Of a stretch of DNA of 64,000 bases, positions 1-11,700 are shown piece by piece. Source of the DNA: Eopsaltria australis (taxonomy: Eukaryota > Chordata > Aves > Passeriformes > Petroicidae); NCBI GenBank assembly GCA_034509425.1, contig JAVTVJ010000494.1, forward strand, positions 124,001-188,000. Direction: 5' to 3'. Every line of letters begins with the position of its first letter. Position 1 is the first letter of the stretch. A program made the position numbers and the translations under genes. The notes beneath the pieces are model-generated. The model saw only the letters and a program-made list of their open reading frames with translations, made no database searches and was not told the DNA's origin.

Positions 1-2573
1 CATAAACTGTATCTGGACATAGTCTGTTATCTTCTAACATATCAGTGCATATATACATACATAAAATCAGAATACACATCTAACTCTAAAAGAGATACAT
101 AAACCTCTAGAGGATGTGTAGAAGAGACTTGTTTCCCCCAAAATGTGTCTGTCATCCATTCTGTAGTGGATGCTATGAGAATGGAACGTGAATGTAAGGT
201 GTGAATAGACGACAGTCAGCATAAAGTAGATAAGGGGTTTCCTATCTGAATCACTTTTACTTTTTTGCATTGGTGTATGGTGACCATGACTTTCTTACGG
301 TGTCATTATTGTGTGCAGCCTTAAAAGAAATTAACAATTTCTCTTGAATACTGTCTTTTTATTTCTATAATATTTTATTCAAGCAAAATAAGTAAATTCT
401 ACCACCATTATCATTAAGAGCATTTTCCTTTATTTCTTAATATGCACATTGGGGTCAAAGCTACTATATTTAGAAATTCTACATAAAAATGTACAGAACA
501 TTGTTGACAATATAGCATGTGCATCAAAACCAGCAATCCAATAAAAATAATTTTCCTTTCATGGTCAATAGAAGTTGAAAATTATTGAGTGTGTGTATCT
601 TCTCTACCTTCTGACATTTGTCTGTATCTCTTTCATAATTGCAGAGCTTAGCCCACTGAGGTCTTTCCATTTACCTGTAAAGAAAAAAATTAATGTTTCC
701 CAGTTTCTTTTAATTAATATAATGCAGTCTCTTTGTTGTATTGATACTTTCATAACCAGCTATATTTCTGAGTGCACCTGTCAGTTTTCCTACTTTCTTT
801 GCAACAAATGGTGATTGCTATTAAAATGTCAAATATTTGACCATTGAGCAATTCTCATTCCCATGATGTTTATTGTTCTTTGAAATGCTGTAGATACCAG
901 AAATATGGATATCCACACCTATATCTAGAGTGCAAGGTTGTAAAGGTTTAGATTGTTCTGCTAGCTGAAAATGTTATACTTATTTTGTATGTATATTTTA
1001 GCCCTAGACTTCAACTATTGTGGCAAGCAAATAAATGTTGTATAAGGAAATGGGAGGCATTTGGACCCACTCTGCTTCTCCATGACTCTTTGAGAGGAGA
1101 AGATTGACGGTGGCAAGACTTAGAAAAGCAGAAGCAACAGCTGTGAACATTTCCATTCTTAGTCATCTGAGCTCAGTTGTGCGAGTGCCTTTGAACAAAC
1201 AAGGAAAGAATAGCTGCATATGAACTGCATGAGTCAAAGTAGGGTGAGAGTCTGGGCAGAACATGGAGGGGTGAAAACCTTCCTATTTCGTTAGTTTTGA
1301 AGAGGTGAGATGATGTGTGTGTGTTTAATTCAAAATCCTTACCACCATGCTAGGCAATGATAGAAGAAGTGGACCACTGAGCAGTCATCAGAATAATGGC
1401 TTCAGGAATGCTCCTTCTGCGGGAGCTGTTTGAAGTAGCACACACAGATGTACTTGTCCTTGGCTGGCGAGTCTGTGAATGGATTTTGTTGCACAAACTT
1501 TAAAGCTTTGTCTTGCATGTATAGCTCAGGGTACCATTTCATAGCCATTCTGGTTGGGTGAAGAAGTGCTGTTGCAATTGCCTTCCATTTGGGATTTGGC
1601 AGGAAGAGATTGGTTGTTTTGACCATTCATTTTAAAGTTGGTGAATTGAGTAATTTTTCTCCTAGGTAGAGGTTATGTCAAAGACTACTGAGCCTCCAGA
1701 GAAGCTGTATAAAAGAATAAAATTAAGTGATACTACAGCAGCTATTAAGAAAACAAAGTATAACAACTTGTGCTTCTTACACTGATTACTTGATTTAAAA
1801 CAATGTTATACACCCTTTTCATAAAAACAAATGATTTTTCAATTTGCCTGAGATTTATTTACTGTTCATATTCTTTTGTAATGTTTTCAGTCTTAGAACT
1901 GCTTTTCATGCTTGACAAAATGACATATTTTGTGGTAAGCCAGCTGAAGCCAAAAGAAAAAGCGCAGAAGGTTATGATATGGTTAAAAATGAGAAGTGAA
2001 AACAAGCATGTCTCAAGTGCCTGTCTCTCTTTCCGCCTGTTTGCTTTAAGAACTGGTAATCATCCCATTGTATGGCCTTAGGTGGTGGTGTGTTTGTGCA
2101 GCTAAGGGCGTGTGTTTTCTTTGTTAAACACGCTTTAGAGATTATTCTTCAAATTATGTGGGTGCTGTATTTGATTTTATCTGCTATTTGAGTCATGCCA
2201 CGTTTCAGCTGTAGGTTATGTTTTTGTAATTTCTCAAACTTGCCTTTTCCTTTCAGTTCTCTGCACGTATAGTTGTAATTAGCAAGATGTGGTCTTGGTG
2301 TGTGGTACAATGTTTTTACCAGATTATAGAAAACATTTTTCTAGGCTTTAGCCTGTATGATTCTTATTCTGAAGCAGCTTTTAAGTCTGCTTGAAACTGT
2401 CAGTTGGGAAACTTTGCTTGGTATCGCTACCTCTTATATCTGTCTAGATATAGATAGATACATGAGTTAGTGGATATGTGTCTATGTATGTATGTGCAAT
2501 CTTTCGAATTTTGTCCCTTCATTCACCTATTCATGACATCCAAGTAGTTAATAACAGTTTCTCTTTTTTAAAG
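1..2573 (+). other. TBC1D1: TBC1D1 intron (3' part; 5' end outside the window)
   Basis: AT-rich intron sequence ending in the acceptor at 2573. No additional exon, RNA gene or clear interspersed repeat is recognised. A short GATA-like run is at about 2444-2461. A 74-codon minus-strand frame at 1402-1626 is not recognised and is probably chance. Confidence 0.85.
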
Positions 2574-2759
2574 ATTACTGTGAATTGGGAGATCTTCCAC
2601 CCAGATCCCCATTGGAACCAGTGTGTGAAGATGGCCCCTTTGGGCCAGTGAAAGAAGAAAGGAAACGGACACCCCACGAGCTCCGTGAACTGTGGAAGAA
2701 AGCCATTATTCAGCAGATACTGCTCCTCAGAATGGAGAAAGAAAACCAGAAGTTACAAG
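2574..2759 (+). CDS. TBC1D1: TBC1D1 exon 1 of 8 in the window: pre-TBC linker
   Basis: The exon opens after an acceptor with a T-rich tract (ttttttaaag) and begins with the last two bases of a split codon, then Tyr-Cys-Glu-Leu-Gly-Asp. It encodes residues 1-62 and the first base of 63. A Pro/Glu-rich part (LPPRSPLEP) is followed by the basic/helical [18 protein letters not shown] and [14 protein letters not shown], typical of the TBC1D1/TBC1D4 segment before the TBC domain. The end is set at CAA-G because the next exon supplies CA, restoring the conserved Ala of KLQASEN. The donor is GTTGGT, off consensus, with a competing GTGAAA four bases downstream. Confidence 0.95.
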
Positions 2760-5700
2760 GTTGGTGAAATTCTTGAGTACTGTATCCTCCTGCAATACAA
2801 ATTCACCTTTTGGTTTTCTCTGTGGCCTTGGTAGTGGACTGCACCAAGCCTTAATGAAATATTTTAGGAATATACAGGCAAATCAGATTAGCAACATCTC
2901 CCTTAGCACTCATTAGTGTAGGTGATAATGGATGGTAATTTTTTTATTACTTCACCGTATTATTTGTTTACTTGATCTGAAGTGACACTCTTTACCAAGG
3001 CTGGGGATTTTTAGGCTGGTGTCTAGAAGCTCTCACAAGGAATTCAGCATGATCAGTATCATGAACTGAATTCTTTCCTACATTCACATCCACAGGTCCT
3101 TGTCAAGGTATTGGTCATTGCAACATTGTGTTTAGCCAGTCTTGAGGCTCAAAGGAAGTTCTTAGAGAGTTGGCTGTGGATTTGAAACTATGGGTGCCTG
3201 CAGTAGTACCCACACTGTGCAGGCAAGGTTTCTGAAGAGTAGTAATGACTTAGATCAGCCCAAAGGGTGATGTGAAGGAACTTGAGAAGCTGTAATTTGC
3301 AGTTGTTCTTAACCACAATTTTTCTGTGAATGACTGAGCTGCAACAAATCCATTTTGGTGGCAATTTTTTACACATGAAGAACAGCTGTATGCAGAATCA
3401 CAAGTGATTGCCTTAGAGAGCTGCTCCTTTGAAGATATGAATGATGAGGACAGAAATTTTTATCTGGGTGACTTTAGATGTTCAGGAAGGGAGTAGGCAC
3501 CTGAACCCTCAAAAGGGGAGGTACCTGGCATGAAAATGGCAATTTTTCTTTTTCTTGTGTAACCTTAAGGAAGGATTGACTTCCAAGAAATGTGTAGAGA
3601 GAGAGCCCGGCTATGTGAAAAGGTCAGTACACCAAACATGGAATCCTTCTTTAAACTCAGGCTAAGACACGTGGCTGGAAAGACAGAACACCTCTCAGAT
3701 GCTGCATATGGCTTTGCAAAGCACTTGGCCAATCTTTAGGCTGTTTGCTCCTGGCAGTACAGCTCTCCTGTTTCAACCCTATCTGAAGAACATCTGACAC
3801 CCGAGTTTCCTAAGGACCCCACAGGTGACAAGCATGTTCCCAGCAATGTACTAGCTAATCCAGTAAAATAAAGTACAGAAACGTATACCAAATACAAAGT
3901 GTCCTTGCCCAGAGGCTGAGACCATCTGGAGAAGAGGTAGTGAGAGAAATTATTTATACAATCTCTTCAAGCTTAGAACAGTGCGGTTGTAAATGAGCTT
4001 CTCTAACTTTTTTATGGCATTTAAAAATAAAATTTTCTCTGTTTTGTGTATTTATGCTCCTGATTTTTTTTTCTCTTGTATTCAGATTATCTGAATCTAC
4101 AGCCTGCAGTCAAATTCTTGGCAAGTGCAGGTCATTATTCATACACATTTTAGCAGGTTTAATTAGATGCTCCAGTTTTGTCTGCTGAAAAGAAAAAATT
4201 GCGAAACCATCTCAGATACATTAAGATGAGCATGTCTAAAAAACTAGTTAGTGAATGAATGAGGTGGGTTTTGGCAGAACTGAAGGCCCAGCTGTGCTGT
4301 ATGCTCTGTAGGGTGAGGAAGTTATCCCAAGTAGCTGCTGCATGAAGAGCTCAGATGGTGAGACAATACTTGAAAACAACAGATGACTGTGCTGCAGCAA
4401 GCACATCATCTTTACTAGTAGTGCTTATGTGTGGTGTTTGGCATTGGGTAGTGTCAGTATCTAAATAAGCTTGTTGGTAAAGGCATATTCTCACGTCCGT
4501 CCTCACATGTCACATTTTTGTCTATAGCATAAGAAGTCTGAATGAAGCAGAAAAGTCTGAAAGGCTGCCAAGCACCAGAAAACATTTGTTTGCAGAAGAA
4601 CATTAAAAGATTTCTCTAAGTTTGTTTTCATATAAACTGAAATTTAAATGCCTTTTTTTAGTTATATTCATACAATACCACCTGTGTTTTAAGGTTTTTA
4701 ATATTCTGATTAATAAATATGTTGGTTTTGACCTGTCAAAAATGTGAAGAAGTTGATAAATAGTTTAAATAGACTGAATAATTTTTAGTGTGGACACGCA
4801 GCTATAATAAAACTATGAGTGCTTATATTTCATGTATCTGTAGTTAATCACTGAATTAAAAATTAAATACTCTCAGGTCTGAATCTTGCAAACACTTAGG
4901 TAATCTCATAACTTACATGAATAACCTAATTGAATAAAGTCATTCACATGTGAAAGCAACTACAGGATGAGGAGATACACTTCCCAGGTCTAAACAGTTC
5001 TTTTCTTTCTCAGTTTTTAAAATTTAGAAGCTTATATAGTCAGTGAGTACAGGGCAAGATAACCTTTTGTGACTCTCAGAATTCAGTAATCTAAAAAACC
5101 TTAATTGCAGATACAGATCTCAGAACAAGTTGAGTTTAGTGTATTGGTAGTGTCATAATGCAAAGTAAATATCAGGCAATCTTTAACTGTTTAGTAAGTT
5201 TATATAAAGGAGTTGAAAATACAAATAATGGAGAGTTAAATTATCAAAAGAAAATATAATGACCTTCTAGTATAGATTGTCTCTAGACTGAAACAGATAG
5301 GAGTGATTCTGTGAGTTCATACTGTGAAATCCTCAAAAGTAGCAGCAAGCTTATGATATATGCCAGAATGTCCTCAAAATAAGAGTATCTTGTTACCATT
5401 ACATTAATGTACCATCACAAAGAAGTACTGTAAATACATTGGAGCAAATTAATTAAAAAACATGGTCACTCCATGATACACTATTTCATAAACATAGTTT
5501 CAAATTGTGTTATTTGTAGGAGAATTATCTTTTAATTTTTGTTTAATACTATAGAACCTTTCCAGACCTACACATATTTTGAAATTCTGCTCTGCTCATT
5601 TTTTGCAAGTAGAGAGCTGCTCTTGTCCTGGAACTAGGTGCATTGAGTACTCAGCCACGTTGCAGCCTAGTTAAAAAACTGAAACCTATTTTGTTAATTT

Positions 5701-8700
5701 TTCCATAAATTTCCCACTGTTTATGTCTCTCCTTAGTGCCCTCTTTGTAGCTTCATCTTGGTTTCCTTATAGCATTTTCTTTCATCATTTTAGGAATAGA
5801 TGGCTAAGACATTTGTATCTCATCTGAACTACACCTCTTTTTCTCCTCTTCTGTTTTTTCAGTCTTATTACCTGCACAAATCCACCCACTGTCACAAAAC
5901 ATGCTTTATTATTTAGTTTACATGATTAGCATTAATAAATTCTGTTTTCCAAGCACATTATAGTACTAAAATGCCCCACAGAAAAAAAAACTTAAAAGCT
6001 TTACAAAGACTGCCTTGACATTCTCACTCCACTTCTGAACTTTGGAATTACACTCAGCTACAAAATCATTTTCATTTCTGCCATAGTTTTTTGATGCTTT
6101 CCCAGCTATTGTTTTGAGTTTGTTGTTACTATTACCGGGTTGTATGCATAACAAATAGATGACTAAATTTAATTTGCGTCTTTATTTGCTGAAGGTCTTC
6201 TGCTCTGAAAAGCTGGGAAAATGAAAATTCCTGTTATGAAAATCTTTTGTTTATTTCATTAGTCATCATCTCTCATGTTTCTTCATATTTAGGAGTTGAT
6301 TAGCAGTAGGGAATTCAATTTAACTGATCAAATACAATTAATATTGCATATAATACCTTTAAAAAACCAAACAAACTGATCCAACCCCACAATCATGAAA
6401 GTTAGATAGGTAATATTTCAGGTGGATTGCATGAGGAAGTTGCAAGTTAAATTAATCAGTTTCACAAATAGTAAACAATATTAACTGCTACATTCATTAT
6501 ATCACTTTTTAGCATCTGAAAACAATTTGCAGAACAGACGTCTGAAACTTGACTATGAAGAAATCACACCATGCTTAAAAGACGTAACTTCGATTTGGGA
6601 AAAAATGTTGAGTACACCTGGAAGGTCAAAGATTAAATTTGATGTGGAAAAAATACACTCTGCTGTTGGACAAGGTAAACAGTTTGTTTTTTGAGTTGCT
6701 GAAATGCGTGTAAATTGTATCAGAAAAGGAATAGTGTGGCCACTTAACTACTTCTTATAACCAGATTCTCTCTAGTGCTGTTCCTCAGGTTGCTGACTAA
6801 ACAAGTAACAACTTCAGATACCATCACGGTTATGCAAATGCAAGTACCGGTCCCTTTCAGTGGTAGCTGCAGTTGTACCACTGGAGCTATAGCATACATC
6901 TCTGAGTAACATCTGCCCTTACAGGAGAGTTGTACACTACCTCAGTGTATTACAGTTGTTGCAATCTGATTTTATAAATTAAAAGTTACAACTAAAGAAA
7001 AGAAGTATGGATAATGCCAATAGATGACTGTGTGAATAACTGAAGAAGCCCTCTGCAGTGTTTTCTGGAAATTCTCTGTTCCAGCCTGTGTACTGTGTCT
7101 GTACACAAAGAGTAGACGTGGGTATCTCTGCAGAACTGCCTTTTCTCTCAGTTCAAGAACAGTTTGTCCCTGCAAACACCACTTAAAGTCCTCCTCACAA
7201 CTGCAGGGCTGAGCAACCAGCACTACCTCCACTGCAGCTAAAGAAATGTAACCTAAGAATATTTTAAAATATTCTAAGAAATAGAGCTATTACTTAATGT
7301 TACATTTGCCACAGTTGGATCCAAAGGCCTTAGGCTGAGTGCTGTATGGACCGATGGTGAAGGTGGCTACTCCAAGGAGCTTTTTATAGTTCTTTACAAA
7401 GCTTTCCAACATGTGAAGGAAGTTTCAAGATTTAACCACTGAAATCAGAAGTTTAATATTTTAAATATTGCACCTGACTATGTGCAATTATACAAGCAAG
7501 TTAAACCAAATTGCCCATTTAAAATGACTGGGTAAATCTAGATTTCTAACAATATCAAATACTAATATGTTCTGTTATCTTTCCATGTAACTTGTATGCT
7601 GGAGTAAATCTTGATTTCTCCTATTGTTACTGTCTTCCATGTGTTACATGTATACCAAAAGAAAAAAACAGTCCTAAAAACTTCAAGCTGTAAGTTACTT
7701 CAAGCTGTAGTATCTGGTTCCAGTGCAATATGGATTAGATAGAATATTTTGCCAAGTGAAAAGTGCATTGATTTCTTGTGTAGATGATTTAATAGTGACA
7801 GTCTTGTGCTGAATTATTTGCACTCTCAGAGCTTTACATACAGTTTTAAAATGAAAGCTATCATTACATGTGAAATAGTTAAGTAGCATCTGCCCTTTTT
7901 AAAGAGAAATAAATTCAAATTTTAAAACATTTTTATGTGTACCAGTCATTAAGCAAGCCAATATCAAAACTAGAAATACAATGCTTGCTATCTGATTATC
8001 TGCCTGATGTTGTAGTCTCTAGATCACGTCTCATTTGTACCTATTTTTGGTATGTGTGCATCCCACCTTCCTAAAATGTATTCATGACATCCGAGTCCGT
8101 GTTATATTAATGAAAATTGTGAATTAGTTCTATTGCAGTGCTGTATTGTGTACTTTACATGGAAAAATGGGAGATAAGCATATAACTTTTCAGAGACAAT
8201 ATTGTAATTCTTGATGCCTCTTCTAGTGTTTCTCAGACTGAATGTGTTAACCTTAGGCAGCTCATAGTGTTTCTTTCTGCCTTAAATCTCTCCAGTTGAG
8301 GTGCTGATGTCTTTTATTGGTTGAGGAAGTAAAAGCACTGTAGTTTCATCTACTTCTATGGTCCACTGTAGGTAGCCAGTAGGGATCTGCCTGCCTATGT
8401 AGCACGTAGGGATCTTCAGTTCCTCAATCCTGGTAGCTCAGCTATAGCAGAACCCTCAGTAGGAGTACAAATTACTGGTTTAATTACTTTCTCTGCTCAG
8501 GAGTGCCACGTCACCACCGTGGGGAGATATGGAAGTTTCTAGCTGAGCAATACCATCTTAAACATCAGTTTCCAAGTAAACAACAACCAAAGGACACACC
8601 TTATAAAGAACTACTAAAACAATTAACTTCCCAACAGCATGCAATTCTTATTGACCTGGGTAAGTACAGTAGTGGTCTGAAATTAAGGGGTTTATGATCT

Positions 8701-11700
8701 CTGTAAGATACTTAAAGAAGGTAACACACAAAAAGCCTTTCACTATTTAATAATAGGTTGTTGGTAAGAACTGCTTTTAATCTGATGTGAGAAACCAGGA
8801 GCTGATATTTTTCCAAGAGGATCACAGCTCTTGTGTGTGGGATAATCCCACACTGAACTCAGTATTCATTATGCTCTTCCCTAATAAAGGCAAAAAATCA
8901 GTGTCTTCCAGAGCATACCACTGACAGTTCGGTTCTGAGGAGCTGTGTGGGGCAATTTAACAAGTCCATTATTATTACATTTGATTAAATGAATTTGCCA
9001 TGAAAAACTCCATCAAAGGAAATAACGCACCGCAAGTAACCAAATGTCATGTGAAAGAATGATAAAAATTTATGGGAAAAGTTGTAGTTGGACTGATCTG
9101 AATTATTAATACCCATTGCATTATTTTCTCTAACATCTGCTTCTGTAAAGCAGTAGTACCGAATTGTCCCGTCATAATTCTGCTCTTTATAACTATTCAA
9201 ACAGTATTTAATCATTTTTCACTGCAAACAAATCTACCCCCTTTCTTGCTTGATGAGGGAGGATTACCTATACCCAGAGCTGTCTAGGAGCACCCATTTG
9301 TTATTTTGTTAAAAACTCAGTGTGCTGACTGTCTTCAGTGGATACTAAACTGTGAGAACTTTTGTTGAGTTTAAATGGTGACCTTGCTTTAGATGATAAA
9401 GAGGGTATTTTCTCCTTTTTTGCAACACTTAGTAAAGTGAATCAAAATACCAAAGCAGTGCATAGAAAATACATAGGAATGTGAAGGAACAGGTGTGGTT
9501 CTGCAGAAAGTGGCGTGACCGGAGGTGGGAAAGGGTGGTGGTGGATGTCACCTCCACTTTCCCCTATTTGGCAGACCTGCCTGGTTTTGACTTGGCACTG
9601 GGAAAGTAACAGTCCAAGGAGCCTTAACGCCAGCTGGGAATAGGAAGTGGCAGTGTGTGTAAATTGTCTCCCTTCAGACCTTGCACACCAGATTTAGGAA
9701 TTCCCCTGGACTGAGTAGTGCCAGACAACAATCCTTTGTGTTTGAGAGAGACATTTACATGCAGCCAGAGATCATTTACTAGCAAATAGCTCTTGGTCCA
9801 GCACACCTGGTCCTGGTAGCCCTGGCAGTGAAGGGTGGGACACTGAAGTGGTTCAGTAAGAGGTGAACAGTTTTGTGCTGGGTTAATTAATTGAACATCG
9901 GCAGCAGGGGGATGGTGCTGGGATGACTCCTGCACAGTAGGGAGCACAGTCAGTCTGAACTTGGTTGTCTCACATAGCAAACTGGGCCTTACTGGCTCAG
10001 CAAGGTGTTCATATTTTCTGCCTGGTTCTGCACACAAATACTTTCTCCTCTTGGCTGTGTGCTCTTCTTCTAGAAACAAATGACTGCAGATGTTTACAAA
10101 TTGGTAACTTCATGGTGGTTTTCATGCAAGTTGTTGTTTTTGCCAGGGTGCTATTTGCCAGCCCATTAGCTGAGAGAGGGATTGGGCCCTGTCATAACCA
10201 TAAGGTGAATTAGGAAGCTGAAGACTTCCTCATGGTTGACCTTAAAATAGAACTGTGCTGCATGATAACAGATAACGTAACTGGATATGCTGCTAGAAGG
10301 GATTTGTCTGTTCTGACTTGTGTTCCTTCAGGGCTATCAGAAGCATTTTCTCTTAAATCTTTTAAGAATCCTTCTGAAAGCATGTAGTTACACCTTAAAA
10401 GAAAAAAAATATGTTCTCGCAACATGTGGTTGTAATACTTACAAACCTTTCCCAAATTAGGCTAAATAGGTCTTGTTAACACAGTATGGGCCAAAGCTGT
10501 GAAAGTATTGCTTGTACCTAGTTGAACTGATACGTCCTCAGATGTAAATAATACTTGCTGAGAATGAGGCCAGCAGTGTGCATGTGGATGCAGAACTAAG
10601 GTATAGCAGCTGCTTGGCTGGCCCAGTTTAAGTGTCACAGTGCTGTCAGTGTAGGAAACCATCCATCACTGGGTCTTTGCTGAACACGGTAGAAAATTAC
10701 ATTTTGTTTTATTGCATTTTAAAAAATAAAGTAGTAGGTACTTACTTTCTCATTCTGGGGCTCTAGAGGTTCATTTAGAATCTCTTTTCAGCAGGGCCAG
10801 AGATCTTTGCTCCAAAATAAAGGCTGTAATTCTTAGCTAAGTCAACATTAGAGCACTCAGAAACACATCAGCTTGGGAGTTCAGCAGTTCTCCTCCTCCT
10901 CCATGGTTGTTAGAACTTCTTTGCGTTTTTATTCTTGCTCAGCTTGTAATTTTTTTTCATGACTCACATAAAACGAGCTTTGCTGCCTGAGTGAGGCAGT
11001 GGAGGTCTGCCTTCAGACTCTGCTGTAGTAACTTGTCCTTCAAGCAAAGGAATGCCAGCTCCTTCTCATTTGAAAGCTAGGAATACTTATTCGGTAACAT
11101 TCAACTCTGACACCTGGCCAGGGAGACCTACTCAGAACTGAATGCCATGTCCCATGTGACAGGTTAGAGCAGCTACCAGATGGCAGAAGGACTCTGCCCC
11201 GGGCTTTGTCTTGAAACAGGAGTTCTGATACTATCTGGCAGCACAGCAGCATTCCAGGAGCTAAAGGGTGGGGTGGTATTTATAACAAGTGGGTAACCAG
11301 AAAACAAGCTCCACTTAATACTAGAACAAAAGAGGTATTCAAATTTCTCCTCTGTTGAGGTATTTCGCAGAGGAAGTTTGATGGGGGAGGGTTTTTTCCT
11401 AAAAGTGAAAAATTTGCCTTTGGAAGTTTTTTTTTTTTAAATCTGTAAAGGTTAAGTCCTTAAAGTTTTTATTCATATAATCAGAGTGGTTGAGATTGGA
11501 AAGGAGCTCTTGAGATCATCTAGTATCATCTAGTCCAAATCCCCCTTGCTCAGAACAAGGTCTGCCCTGGTTATCTTGAATCATGTTTGCTCAGACTTTG
11601 AATATGTCCACAGATGGAGACTTCACAACCTCTTTGTGAAGAGGACATGTGCCAATGTCTATTCACCCATACAATTAAAAAAAAAAAAAAAAAGGTGGAA

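Noticed and set aside
1402..1626. 74-codon minus-strand frame with protein-like composition
   Set aside because: I could not match it to any family. A second frame is also open over part of it, and no splice or promoter context supports it. A decayed pseudogene is possible but unsupported.
1680..1786. Possible alternative TBC1D1 exon after a tttctcctag acceptor
   Set aside because: No donor GT follows the open stretch, the frame ends in a stop, and known TBC1D1 sequence has nothing similar here.
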